Shown: positions 55,558-64,000, counted from the first letter of the stretch. The stretch is 64,000 nt of DNA from Carnobacterium pleistocenium FTR1 (GCF_000744285.1 NZ_JQLQ01000002.1:2486501-2550500); one strand, 5' to 3'. Program-made: numbers and translations. Notes: generated by a model from the letters alone, not told the origin.

Positions 55558-56421
55558 TTACTCTTGATCAATAAAATCAAAGAGCAGTTTATTGACTCGT
55601 TCAGGTTCTTCATGTTGTACCCAATGAGTCGCTTCTCCAAGCAATACTCCTTGACCCTTCTCACAGAATTCAAGACTTTTATTGGCCAATTCATGACCCA
55701 AAAATGGATCTTTAGCTCCCCACATCAAAAAAGTTGGGACTAAAACACTAGAAGGAACAACTGAATTAACAGGTTTCATCGCCAATGCACGATACCAATT
55801 GATCATTGATCGCATAGCACCTGGCTGAGACCATGCCGTCCGATACTTTCTTAAATCTTCTTCACTAAATGTGCCTTTTCGACTAGTGCTCACTAATGCC
55901 TTTTCTACAGCTTTCCAATTAGACATGCCAAATAATTTTTCCGGAATCCCTCTTAGTTGGAAAAACGCAATATAGGAACTTTTCAGGATTTGTAACGGAT
56001 GTTTTAAGAGTTGGCTACTCATAGCTAGTTCATGTGGAGCATTGAGTACGATCAACTTGTGCAGCAACTCAGGATATGCTCTCGCTACTCGCCAAGCTAC
56101 GATTCCTCCCCAGTCATGACCTACTAATACCACTTTTCCTCTTCCGGACGCTTTGATCAAACCAGCAACATCTGCTGCTAAATGATCTATTCGATAATCA
56201 CTTACTTTTTTAGGTTTATCACTTAGATTGTAGCCTCTTTGATCTGGTGCCCATACTCGAAACCCTTTATTTGCCAATTCAGTCATTTGCTTGCTCCAAC
56301 CATACCAAAATTCAGGAAAACCATGCAGTAAGATTACTAATTGCCCATCTTCGGGACCTTGTTGGACAACGTGCAGTTTAATTCCATTTGTTTCAACAAA
56401 CTTGTGCTCTTGTATTTCCAT
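55558..56421 (-). CDS. Alpha/beta hydrolase, epoxide-hydrolase-like
   Basis: The 287-aa protein has HGFPEFWYGW near residue 32 (oxyanion part), the nucleophile elbow GHDWGG with Asp near residue 103, and the late His in ATHWVQHEEPE near residue 265. The Asp nucleophile points to an epoxide or haloalkane hydrolase type. The real substrate is unknown. It is the last gene of a leftward trio with GloB and an AlkD-like protein, gaps of 57 and 30 bases. Confidence 0.88.
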   Translation of the reverse strand: MEIQEHKFVETNGIKLHVVQQGPEDGQLVILLHGFPEFWYGWSKQMTELANKGFRVWAPDQRGYNLSDKPKKVSDYRIDHLAADVAGLIKASGRGKVVLVGHDWGGIVAWRVARAYPELLHKLIVLNAPHELAMSSQLLKHPLQILKSSYIAFFQLRGIPEKLFGMSNWKAVEKALVSTSRKGTFSEEDLRKYRTAWSQPGAMRSMINWYRALAMKPVNSVVPSSVLVPTFLMWGAKDPFLGHELANKSLEFCEKGQGVLLGEATHWVQHEEPERVNKLLFDFIDQE

Positions 56422-56451
56422 CTCTTAAAAACCTCCTCTGCTAAGCTGATC

Positions 56452-57162
56452 TTAACACCTGACATATTTCCGTTTAAAACCTATTCTTCCTTTTTCTACT
56501 TGTTTTTGAATACTTTCATAAGCATTTGAAGTACTATCTTTTTTATTTTCTCGCTTGATCACTACTGGACCGACTCCCATTGCTATTTCAATTGCCTTTT
56601 CATGCAAAGGCGAAAATGAAATTCCTACAGTAGATAAGAAATTATTCATGGAAGATTTGGTTCGTTCTGGTGAATCATGAATCGTCTTTTTAACAGTATC
56701 AAGCATATTGAGAATCTTACTTTTAGAAAATTCAGTATCTGAGCGATTTCCTAAAAGCCAACAATAACAGCTCCAACCCGCCGACATTTTTAACTCCTGC
56801 CCACTTGCAATCCATTTATCAGCAACTTCTTGTGCAATATCTGATTCTGATAATGTTACGGCCACTACGAAATCAGATACCATATAAAAATAAGCCGCCT
56901 CCACCCAGCGATCAAAATCCGACTCAGTCATAGCTTTTGGCTCTGCAATGATACCTGCAAAATACATGGCATCATAGTTTCCTGTAGCATAAAGCTCTTC
57001 GGCTAAAGTTTGGTTGATTTTTATTTGCTTTGACATAGGTTTCATAGAACCTGTAGTCACGCCAAAAAGCGGTTCATGTGCACCATTCGATAGGTATATT
57101 TTCTTCATTCTTTCCTTACCCAACGCTTCAAGCTCCTGCATAACAGTTTCGAAATCCATCAT
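56452..57162 (-). CDS. DNA alkylation repair (AlkD/HEAT-like) protein, first copy
   Basis: A 236-aa all-helical protein of the AlkD-like HEAT-repeat family. The region where AlkD has its catalytic Trp and Asp is poorly conserved here, so glycosylase activity is doubtful and it may be a degenerate or differently specific relative. GAGGAG lies upstream; ATGs at 57162 and 57159 are both possible. It sits between GloB and the alpha/beta hydrolase in one probable operon. Confidence 0.75.
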   Translation of the reverse strand: MMDFETVMQELEALGKERMKKIYLSNGAHEPLFGVTTGSMKPMSKQIKINQTLAEELYATGNYDAMYFAGIIAEPKAMTESDFDRWVEAAYFYMVSDFVVAVTLSESDIAQEVADKWIASGQELKMSAGWSCYCWLLGNRSDTEFSKSKILNMLDTVKKTIHDSPERTKSSMNNFLSTVGISFSPLHEKAIEIAMGVGPVVIKRENKKDSTSNAYESIQKQVEKGRIGFKRKYVRC

Positions 57163-57219
57163 TTTTTTCTCCTCACTTAATTTAGTAAATGCTTTAATGT
57201 CAGGATTAAAAAAGATACC

Positions 57220-57921
57220 CTAGAAATCGTCACGAGCGTTACGCAGCTCTTTAAACTCTGCTAACTCCTCTGCTTGCAGAAAAAGATTGATTTTTTTCTC
57301 CCTACCAATCGTTGTAGGTAAAGTCGGCTGTCCTTTTGCACGCCATTCATTAACTTCTGTTAAAGCCTCAGAAATAATCGTGTTATCTGGCTGAACAGAG
57401 TGTGCAAAACGTAAATTGGTTTCCGTATATTCATGAGCTGCATAGACTTGTATCTCATCGTCTAATCGTTTGAATTTTTGTAAGGCACTATATTGAGCCC
57501 GGTAATCTTTTGTAAATACTCGACCGCAGCCTGCTGAGAATAAGGCGTCTCCACAAAAAAGTGCACCTGCCGTTAAGAAGCTGATATGCCCATGGGTATG
57601 TCCACCGGTTTTTAAAACTTGGAAATTTTGGCCTAACAAATTAAAGGAGTTACCTTCTTGAACGATATGATCAGCGAGGTGCTCCGTTTCTTTTGGTCCA
57701 TAAATTGAAGTACCTGGGTATTTTGCTAAAATTTCTTGAACCCCACCGACATGATCGTCGTGATTATGAGTTAAAAGAATCGAGCTTAAATGAAGCTGTT
57801 TTTCTTCTAGGTACTCTATCACACGTTCTGCTTCTCCTGGATCAACTACCACTACCTCTGTACCCTCTTCAATAATCCAAATATAATTATTTGAAAAAGC
57901 TTTTATTGGATGAATTTTCAT
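57220..57921 (-). CDS. gloB: Glyoxalase II-like metallo-beta-lactamase fold hydrolase
   Basis: The 233-aa protein has the binuclear metal motif THNHDDHVGG (THxHxDH) near residue 51, His in GGHTHGHIS near residue 107, and Asp in CGDALFSAGCGR near residue 124. The last motif is typical of hydroxyacylglutathione hydrolase (glyoxalase II), a little shorter than the proteobacterial enzyme. It cleaves S-lactoylglutathione or an equivalent thiol ester. The start has GAGGAG upstream. First gene of the trio. Confidence 0.88.
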   Translation of the reverse strand: MKIHPIKAFSNNYIWIIEEGTEVVVVDPGEAERVIEYLEEKQLHLSSILLTHNHDDHVGGVQEILAKYPGTSIYGPKETEHLADHIVQEGNSFNLLGQNFQVLKTGGHTHGHISFLTAGALFCGDALFSAGCGRVFTKDYRAQYSALQKFKRLDDEIQVYAAHEYTETNLRFAHSVQPDNTIISEALTEVNEWRAKGQPTLPTTIGREKKINLFLQAEELAEFKELRNARDDF

Positions 57922-58108
57922 ATATCTATCTCCTCACTTTGAAGTATGCTTTTTAATATACTATTGATTATAACAGAACCTCGCATTAATCTAATGACTA
58001 TACTATCAGTCCATTACTAAAAAGTATTTTTCTTTAACCTATAACAGCTTTTTAATTTTCATAATTTTCGGCTCTAGCTATTGTTTGGTAGACACAGATA
58101 ATTAACTT

Positions 58109-58176
58109 TGACTTGAAATTTTAATAAGTCATTTCTCCTGAGAAGCTTTTTCTGATATTATATTGTTATAACAATT
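58109..58176 (+). promoter_or_regulatory. fabV upstream region with palindromes
   Basis: TGACTT / AAGTCA arms flank 58110-58132, and a perfect 14-base palindrome ATTGTTATAACAAT lies at 58163-58176 between a TGATATTAT -10-like element and the SD. A repressor bound there would control fabV; FabT-type sites are AT-rich palindromes too but I cannot claim identity. Confidence 0.45.
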
Positions 58177-58195
58177 TAATGGAGGAAAATTAATC

Positions 58196-59392
58196 ATGAT
58201 GGAATTCAAACAAAACATACGGGGAAATGTAGCCCTAGGAATAAATCCGCTTGGATGTAAACAAGAAGTATTGAATCAAATCAATTATGTGAAAAGCAAA
58301 GAGACTTATGAAGGTCCAAAAAAAGTATTGATCATTGGCGCATCATCAAGCTACGGTTTGGCTACTCGGATCAGCCTAGCTTTCGGTGCTGGAGCAGATA
58401 CAATTGGTCTTTCTTTTGAAAAAGGACCAAAGAACGAAAAAAACTTAGGTACAGCTGGCTGGTACAACAATATTGCTTTTCGAGAAGAAGCTGAAAAAGA
58501 AGGTTTGATTGCTAAAAACTTTGTTCAAGACGCCTTCAGTCATGAAAGTAAACAGGAAGTCATCGATTATATTAAGAACGAATTTGGGGGCAAAATAGAC
58601 TTAGTTGTTTACAGTTTGGCAAGTGGTCGAAGAACAGATCCTGATACTGGTGAAACCTATAACTCTTCAATAAAAGCTATTAATGAGCCCGTTGTTGGCC
58701 CTAATATCAATATGCAAAAACAAACTTTCTATACTGAAACGCTAGATCCCGCAACTGACCAAGAAATTGCTGATACAGTAAAAGTAATGGGTGGAGAAGA
58801 CTGGGAACTATGGATAAGAGCACTTAAAGAAGCAGACGTATTGGTTGATGGAGTCTTAACAACTAATTACTCTTATCTAGGAACAGAGCTTAATCATCCT
58901 TACTATGGTGGGGGTACTCTTGGCCTTGCTAAAGCAGATTGTGATGAAAAAGCCGATAACATTAATGAGTTACTAGCTGACATTAACGGCAAAGCCAGTA
59001 TCGTAGTGGCTACTGCCGTTACTACTAAAGCAAGTTCCGTTATTCCTTTTTTCCCTGTGTATTGTATTGGTCTTTACAAAGTAATGGCAGATAAAGGCAC
59101 TCATGAAACACCCATTATGCACCAAGACCGTATTTATCGCGAAATGATTTATGGCAATAAAAGTGAGTTCGATGAAATCGGCCGTCTTAGACCTGATAGT
59201 TGGGAACTAGACAGCGACACTCAAGCCAAAGCGAAAGAACTTATTTTAAAATTAAATGAAGAAAATTTCACTTCTGACATGACCGCTTATGATATCTTTT
59301 ATAAAGAATTTTCAAATTTAAGTGGCTTCATGGTTGACGGCTATGTAGATCAAGAGGTTACACTAGAAGAATTACAAGCGTTAACGCTTTAA
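58196..59392 (+). CDS. fabV: Enoyl-ACP/CoA reductase FabV
   Basis: The 398-aa protein is of the FabV/TER type, which completes each round of fatty acid elongation by reducing trans-2-enoyl thioesters with NADH and is insensitive to triclosan in known cases. It has the NAD motif GASSSYGLATR at residues 48-58 and the FabV catalytic Tyr-x8-Lys pair Y237/K246 in YGGGTLGLAK; the first Lys of the usual KAK is Leu here. GGAGG lies ten bases before the first ATG. Whether it acts in synthesis or reduces crotonyl-CoA is open. Confidence 0.92.
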   Translation: MMEFKQNIRGNVALGINPLGCKQEVLNQINYVKSKETYEGPKKVLIIGASSSYGLATRISLAFGAGADTIGLSFEKGPKNEKNLGTAGWYNNIAFREEAEKEGLIAKNFVQDAFSHESKQEVIDYIKNEFGGKIDLVVYSLASGRRTDPDTGETYNSSIKAINEPVVGPNINMQKQTFYTETLDPATDQEIADTVKVMGGEDWELWIRALKEADVLVDGVLTTNYSYLGTELNHPYYGGGTLGLAKADCDEKADNINELLADINGKASIVVATAVTTKASSVIPFFPVYCIGLYKVMADKGTHETPIMHQDRIYREMIYGNKSEFDEIGRLRPDSWELDSDTQAKAKELILKLNEENFTSDMTAYDIFYKEFSNLSGFMVDGYVDQEVTLEELQALTL

Positions 59393-59430
59393 TTTTTAGT
59401 ATCTGCTTGTTTTAGTATAAGCCTCAAAAA

Positions 59431-59486
59431 AAAAAAGACGGCGTTTATTATGGGTTTGTACCCATGATAAATACCGTCTTTTTTAG
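59431..59486 (+). terminator. Terminator of fabV
   Basis: GACGGcgTTTATTATGGGT paired with ACCCATGATAAAtaCCGTC, then CTTTTTTAGG. Confidence 0.92.
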
Positions 59487-59669
59487 GTTGTATGTCAAAT
59501 GGCGTGAATATTTCAAAATAAAATTTCTTTTGGAATTACGGGTTAGTAATTGGATTAAATCTATCAATATTAAAAATGATAGAACTCTTTTTTTAGTGAT
59601 TAAAATAAAGCTGTATTGGCTATTTTATGTTGGCGAGTTAAATAATGGAACGGTAGGTGTTTGCTCATT
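59487..59669. other. Intergenic stretch with a motif shared with 6438-6467
   Basis: TTTCAAAATAAAATTTCTT then TTGGAAT-TACGG (59507-59535) resembles CTCAAAATAAAATTCATTC then TGGAATGTACGG near 6437-6468. In the reverse reading both give a short FYFE peptide pattern. It may be the trace of a decayed mobile element. No gene recognised. Confidence 0.4.
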
Positions 59670-60581
59670 TTATAGATTGATCAGCACAAGAGCGATGACT
59701 GTCAAAATAATAGCTACTTGGTTTTTTCTAACAATTTTTTCTTTGAATAGTAAAAATCCACCTATATTGATCAACACTATACTTGCTGCACTATAAATTG
59801 GAAACACTACAGAAGTTTTCAACGTAGCTAGTGAAAGGATCAAAAAATAGGAAGAAAACAAGTTGGGTATACCTACTGCAAAGCCAGTTAGTATATCTTT
59901 TTTTGTTATTGTACTTTTTTCTTTAAACGTATAGAAAATACTTACTAAGAACGCCACGAAGAATAGGGCAAAGAGGAAGACATCTTTGTAGTCATTTAAG
60001 GCATATTTTTGATAAAACTTATTTGAAAACTCTGCCATGCCTCCAAAAATAAATAGTAAAATAATAGCAGGCTTAATATCAAATTTTTCGAGAGACTTCT
60101 GTGATAGGTTTACAATCACTATAGAGACTAAGGATAGTGCGATTCCAACCCATTGAATAACAGAAGGAAACTCTTTCCAGATAACGATTGAAAAAATCAT
60201 TGGAATCAATATGCCTAATTTGGCAATCGTACCTGAGATTCCTACACCATTTTCCTTGATACTTTTTTGGTAGTATATAAATGAAAGAAAAAAGAAGGAC
60301 CCAAATATTCCTCCGATAATTAGTCCCCATATAATACTTGAATAGGGAGATAAAATATGTTCATTATTACTGGATAGTAGTGAAAGATCCTTTACAAAAG
60401 ATATCTCACGAGTCACACCAGATAACAATCCTCTAGAAAAAATCATAAAAAGACTAATAACAAATGCGATAAAGTAGTTTGCACTTGTTATGACATATCT
60501 GTTTGCTTTTGCATTTTCTGTGTACTTAAAAATAAGAGCAATCGATGCACTACATATAATGGCTAACGTTAAATAAAACAT
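59670..60581 (-). CDS. EamA/DMT-family transporter
   Basis: The 303-aa protein has about ten hydrophobic segments in two halves, the pattern of the drug/metabolite transporter superfamily, with positively charged ends. I cannot predict the substrate. GGAG lies five bases before the ATG. It is the last gene on its strand before a 120-base gap from arr. Confidence 0.88.
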   Translation of the reverse strand: MFYLTLAIICSASIALIFKYTENAKANRYVITSANYFIAFVISLFMIFSRGLLSGVTREISFVKDLSLLSSNNEHILSPYSSIIWGLIIGGIFGSFFFLSFIYYQKSIKENGVGISGTIAKLGILIPMIFSIVIWKEFPSVIQWVGIALSLVSIVIVNLSQKSLEKFDIKPAIILLFIFGGMAEFSNKFYQKYALNDYKDVFLFALFFVAFLVSIFYTFKEKSTITKKDILTGFAVGIPNLFSSYFLILSLATLKTSVVFPIYSAASIVLINIGGFLLFKEKIVRKNQVAIILTVIALVLINL

Positions 60582-60700
60582 TCTGGCTCCTTTTCAAACT
60601 ACGGTTTATATTTTAATCAAACCAAATTTTTTATTCATTATTTCTAAGAGCCTCGTCCAAAAGCCATTAACTTATCCTTTCAGGAGCGAAGGTTGAGTCC

Positions 60701-61450
60701 TCAGTTAATAATTTCTCCTTTATTTTTGGCCAACTTTTCATGCCACCGCCGAAGTTCTTCAGGCGTTTGTTGCGACCATTCTGTTACTTCGCCTACAATT
60801 TTTAAAGGTTCTTGTGAACGATAAGAACGGGTCAGATTTCCGGGAAATTTTTTATCTGTAACATTTGGATCATTTTCAAATTCTCCTGTTGGTTCTATAA
60901 TATAAATACGTCCATTTCCAGCTCCTTTTGCTAATGAGGCTGCAAGTCCCGCACCACTAACCAAGGCTGTAAAATAAATGTGGTTCATCCTAAGTTCGGG
61001 TTTGTAATTTGATTCTTCTTTTGCTGTCAGTAGATCGCCAACTTGCAAGTCTGCTTTTGTCCCATGGTAAAAGGGGCCTTTATCAAAAGGCATGACTTTA
61101 TAAGAATCTGATAATGCATAATTATTTTTTGCCTTCTCAGATTCGGATAAATCCTCATAACATTTAGCGATGTTCAGATATAACGATGAAAAATTGCTCT
61201 TAACCACATCATCATCCAATTTTAACGCAAACTGCAAAGATGTTTCGAACCAATTTAATTTGTCTGATATATTTTTTTGTTGTTGTGCTACATAATAAGC
61301 TGTAATAAATCTTTCAAAATCATCTGTTGATTCACTCCAGGCTTCAAGAAATAGTAAGCTTGCATCTGCAGGTTTGCCGCTATCTTCCATGGCCATACCA
61401 CTAAGAAGTAGTTTAATGATAGGACTAGTGGGATCGAATTGAATTTCCAT
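60701..61450 (-). CDS. arr: Rifampin ADP-ribosyltransferase Arr with N-terminal helical domain
   Basis: The 249-aa protein has a C-terminal Arr domain (about residues 125-249) that would inactivate rifampicin by ADP-ribosylation using NAD. The catalytic residues of Arr-ms (His19, Tyr49, Asp84) line up with H129, Y159 and D194. The end RSYRSQEPLKIVGEV ... GEIIN is typical. The first about 120 residues are helical with TPR-like pattern (FLEAWSES, YLNIAKCYEDLSE) and are not part of ordinary Arr, which is about 140 aa. SD GAGGTG. It lies 102 bases after an AlkD gene on the same strand. Confidence 0.92.
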   Translation of the reverse strand: MEIQFDPTSPIIKLLLSGMAMEDSGKPADASLLFLEAWSESTDDFERFITAYYVAQQQKNISDKLNWFETSLQFALKLDDDVVKSNFSSLYLNIAKCYEDLSESEKAKNNYALSDSYKVMPFDKGPFYHGTKADLQVGDLLTAKEESNYKPELRMNHIYFTALVSGAGLAASLAKGAGNGRIYIIEPTGEFENDPNVTDKKFPGNLTRSYRSQEPLKIVGEVTEWSQQTPEELRRWHEKLAKNKGEIIN

Positions 61451-61552
61451 CTTATTTCACCTCGTAATAATATTTGCCACAAAAAAATGCTGCACTTTGA
61501 GCATTTAACTGTTGATTCCAAAAGTTGCGAAATCTAGCATATTAACTCTTAC

Positions 61553-62272
61553 TCATCTTTTCTTCTCTTTGATCATTGCTTTCTGCTTCATTGGCTTTGG
61601 CATTTTTTCGATAGCATACCTTAGTGCAGTTCTAGGCATTATATCTCTTTTACTTAAGACGTACTGGTATACATCCTCTTCGTAGTTAGTACATAAAGAC
61701 TTCAGCATCCAGCCATACCCTTTTTGCACTAAATCATCCGTATCCAACAATAAACTATCTGCAATTTCAAATAGATCATCTTTAAAAAGACCCTTCTTAG
61801 CTGGTACTATAAGCGATACCGCTGATGCCCGCCTGACCCATCTATTTTCGGATTTCGTCCACTCTTTTAATTTTTCAATAGACAATGGATACATTTCCAA
61901 GAAGGTTCCAATGGTGTGGTTACATAACGTATCACAAGATGCCCAGTTGGTCACATATTCATTTACCCACCTTTCAAACACAAGAAAATCCTCTTCAGTA
62001 TACTGTTTCTTAATTGCATATGCCCAATTGCAAGCAACAAAAGATTCCTCCATTATTCCAGAAATCCACAGTTCTTCACATAGCTCAATTATTTCTTTTT
62101 TTGGAAGTTTTTCGATACTTTTAAATGCCTCTTTGGAAATCTTCGAGACTACCATAGTTTTTACACCATACCGTTTTACCTCTTCCTTAAAAAATCTTTT
62201 GCTACTTTCTTTTGTTGTTGCATCTGAATTATTGATTAGTTCATACCTTACCTGGTCTATTATTTCAGACAT
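61553..62272 (-). CDS. AlkD-like DNA alkylation repair protein, second copy
   Basis: The 239-aa HEAT-repeat protein fits AlkD, which removes N3- and N7-alkyl purines without flipping the base. Residues W110, D114 (in NWASCDTL), R147/R148 (in RWVRRAS) and W188 correspond to the AlkD catalytic set W109, D113, R148 and W187. GAGGG lies upstream of the ATG. It is better conserved than the copy at 56452 and is likely active. Confidence 0.88.
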   Translation of the reverse strand: MSEIIDQVRYELINNSDATTKESSKRFFKEEVKRYGVKTMVVSKISKEAFKSIEKLPKKEIIELCEELWISGIMEESFVACNWAYAIKKQYTEEDFLVFERWVNEYVTNWASCDTLCNHTIGTFLEMYPLSIEKLKEWTKSENRWVRRASAVSLIVPAKKGLFKDDLFEIADSLLLDTDDLVQKGYGWMLKSLCTNYEEDVYQYVLSKRDIMPRTALRYAIEKMPKPMKQKAMIKEKKR

Positions 62273-62458
62273 ATCTTACACCCTCGAACTTTTCTTATTT
62301 TTCATTACATATTATTATCTCAACACTAGTAAATTTAATCAACCTATTGTGATTATCTTTTTTTGACATGTAAAAAAATGAAAAGCTTAAGTAACAGCTT
62401 TTCATTTCTCTAATTCTATTCTTTTATTTAATAAATGCGTTAATGTTATAAACCCTAC

Positions 62459-63247
62459 TTAATCTTCAAGTGGTTGATACTCCGCTTCCAAGCCTTTTTG
62501 AACACCTGGTCGTTCTGCAATAAGGTGAGCCCATTTCAAAAGATGAGGGTATACATCCAGATTTAAAAATTCATAAGATCCTTCATACAATTTTCCTAAA
62601 GCTAAACGACCATACCAAGACCAAATAGCAATATCTGCGATGGTATAGGTATCACCAGCTATATAAGGACGCTGTGCTAAAGTTTTATCGAGTAAATCTA
62701 ATTGACGCTTCGTCTCCATCGTGAAGCGATCAATCGGGTATTTCATAGGCTCTGGAGCATAAGCGAAAAAGTGACCAAATCCCCCCCCAACATAAGGACC
62801 AGCTCCCATTTGCCAGAATAACCAATTAAGCGTTTCGGTCCGACCATGAATATCTGTCGGAATCAGTTGTTTGTATTTCTCGGCTAAGTACAGAAGAATA
62901 GAGCCGGATTCAAAAACTTCCACACGAGGACTTTGGCTTTGGTCAACAAGGGCTGGAATTTTAGAGTTAGGATTGATCTCAACAAAATCCGACCCGAATT
63001 GGTCGCCTTCCCCAATATTAATAGTGTACAAGTCATAATCTGCGTCCATTACACCCAATTCTTTTAGCTCTTCGAACATAACCGTGACTTTAATACCATT
63101 CGGTGTTCCTAATGAGTAAAGTTGGAATGGAGCCTCTCCTACTGGTAATTTTTGTTCAAAACGACTGCCAGCTGTTGAACGATTGCCCCCTTTATTTGAA
63201 TTCTCATCTTCCCACTGCCACACTTTTGGTAATTCATATTCCGCCAT
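62459..63247 (-). CDS. Glutathione S-transferase family protein (YghU-like)
   Basis: The 262-aa protein resembles E. coli YghU, a disulfide-bond oxidoreductase of the GST fold. Long N-terminal arm (LPKVWQWEDENSNKGG), thioredoxin-like half with TPNGIKVTVMFEEL and SKIPALVD, helical half with GDTYTIADIAIWSWYG. YghU binds two glutathiones without a typical catalytic Ser/Cys. The ATG at 63247 has AGGAG seven bases upstream; one codon earlier is another ATG. Whether the host makes glutathione cannot be seen here. Confidence 0.9.
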   Translation of the reverse strand: MAEYELPKVWQWEDENSNKGGNRSTAGSRFEQKLPVGEAPFQLYSLGTPNGIKVTVMFEELKELGVMDADYDLYTINIGEGDQFGSDFVEINPNSKIPALVDQSQSPRVEVFESGSILLYLAEKYKQLIPTDIHGRTETLNWLFWQMGAGPYVGGGFGHFFAYAPEPMKYPIDRFTMETKRQLDLLDKTLAQRPYIAGDTYTIADIAIWSWYGRLALGKLYEGSYEFLNLDVYPHLLKWAHLIAERPGVQKGLEAEYQPLED

Positions 63248-63500
63248 CATAACACTCCTCATACTTTTTATTAGTAACCCTATCATACTACTTATGTACC
63301 ACTATTCTCAAATTTCTACTTCTTTATAATATTATTATTTCGGAAAAGTGAGCCAATGAATTGATATATTAACAGATTAAACCCTTTATTTTTTTGCCTA
63401 TTGAGGTATTAGAAAGCACTATAGAAGATAACAAGGGCGTGCCTATATGACCTATTCATGCTAGAATAAAAATAAGAAACTATTGGAGGATGATATTATT

Positions 63501-63881
63501 ATGAACCAAGAACTCGTTGAAATTTGCCTGCGTGTCAGAAATATTGAGGCTACTTTAGACTTTTATACTAACCTATTCGATTTTGAAGTTGCCAGTCACA
63601 GAAAATTCCCTGAAAATAAGTTTGATTTAGTTTATCTTAATTCTCCTGGTTCTTCTGTACAAATTGAACTTACTTACAATTATGATGCTGAGCCATACGA
63701 TGTAGGAAACGGCTTCAGTCATTTAGGTGTAACTGTTAGTGACTTAGAAAAAATGCATGAGATTTGTAAAGCTTCTGCATACGAAACAGGTGATTTAAGA
63801 GGACTTTCAGGCGGCACACCTACCTATTTCTTTGTGACGGACCCTGATGGTTATCGGATTGAAGTAAAACGCGCAAAATAA
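63501..63881 (+). CDS. gloA: Glyoxalase I-like VOC protein
   Basis: The 126-aa protein is lactoylglutathione-lyase-like, converting the methylglyoxal-thiol adduct to an S-lactoyl thioester. Three of four metal ligands fit E. coli GloA (E56, H74, E122): E56 in IELTYN, H74 in SHLGV and E121 in RIEVKR. The first, H5 in E. coli, is E7 here (LVEICLRV), an odd swap. The ATG at 63501 sits eleven bases after GGAGG; an in-frame TTG at 63483 precedes the SD and is not used. Terminator follows. Confidence 0.83.
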   Translation: MNQELVEICLRVRNIEATLDFYTNLFDFEVASHRKFPENKFDLVYLNSPGSSVQIELTYNYDAEPYDVGNGFSHLGVTVSDLEKMHEICKASAYETGDLRGLSGGTPTYFFVTDPDGYRIEVKRAK

Positions 63882-63896
63882 TTTTTCGAATATACT

Positions 63897-63940
63897 AAAT
63901 GTAAGCATATTGGTTATTGCCAATATGCTTACATTTTTTA
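63897..63940 (+). terminator. Terminator of the glyoxalase I-like gene
   Basis: AATGTAAGCATATTGG / CCAATATGCTTACATT stem followed by TTTT. Bases 63941-64000 show no gene. Confidence 0.9.
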
Positions 63941-64000
63941 ATTCCTTTTTTAATTCCTTTTTCTCATTATTTTGCATGTATAAACAACTGCTTATCATCA

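Noticed and set aside
59464-59796. Open frame of 110 codons on the plus strand
   Set aside because: It starts inside the fabV terminator and runs into the antisense of the EamA gene.

Overview
The window is AT-rich and compactly coded. Its gene content points to a low-GC Gram-positive of the order Lactobacillales. A Carnobacterium-like organism is my best guess, from general similarity of the proteins and not from any database comparison. Supporting signs are the Bacillus-type block metG-tatD-rnmV-rsmA-veg-ispE-purR, T-box and PyrR RNA control, cre-like sites, Zur- and Fur-type operators, AGGAGG ribosome binding sites and typical Firmicutes intrinsic terminators.

Layout. 0.2-12.7 kb: leftward housekeeping block (truA, a SOUL protein, purR, the zinc importer adcABC under a Zur-type box, ispE, veg, rsmA, rnmV, tatD, metG, a Cof-type phosphatase). 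In Bacillus this block lies close to oriC, and a one-mismatch parS-like palindrome sits at its right edge (12718-12733). 12.8-18.1 kb: a DUF72 protein, a four-gene polar amino acid ABC importer and a luciferase-like flavin enzyme. 18.3-27.4 kb: metal and membrane genes, namely a cadmium/zinc-type P-ATPase with a divergent ArsR regulator, a VOC protein, a DUF368 polyprenyl-phosphate translocase candidate, an AI-2E family protein, an SDR, a cupin and a P1B-4 (iron/cobalt type) P-ATPase. The last two each carry a Fur/PerR-like box. 27.5-28.6 kb: a gene-free stretch with a 51-bp tandem repeat, a candidate promoter-to-terminator small RNA and the tyrosine T-box of tyrS. 30-37.5 kb: an alcohol dehydrogenase, guaC behind a structured leader, yidD, an AraC regulator fused to a glycosidase-like domain, and a few poorly known genes.

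37.7-43.5 kb: glycerol metabolism. The PTS-type dihydroxyacetone kinase operon dhaKLM and, convergent with it, glycerol kinase glpK with cre sites. Between them an IS150-like IS3-family element has landed inside the loop of a terminator hairpin; its orfA carries an in-frame TGA. 43.8-47.3 kb: a probable murein-peptide cluster (serine hydrolase, NlpC/P60 endopeptidase, OppA). 47.6-52.4 kb: DUF1846, an AlkZ-like DNA glycosylase, DUF1456 and an MFS exporter. 52.6-54 kb: PyrR-attenuated uracil permease.

54.1-63.9 kb: an accessory-looking stretch rich in repair and detoxification genes: Nudix hydrolase, acetate transporter, alpha/beta hydrolase, two AlkD-type repair proteins, glyoxalase II, a glyoxalase I-like protein, a YghU-type glutathione transferase, the enoyl reductase FabV and a rifampin ADP-ribosyltransferase (Arr) with an extra N-terminal helical domain.

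The items I consider most worth checking are the parS-like site, two genes that seem to start with AUU and AUC codons behind good ribosome binding sites, the small RNA candidate, the IS in a terminator loop, and the Arr fusion. I did not find a clearly new multi-gene system.
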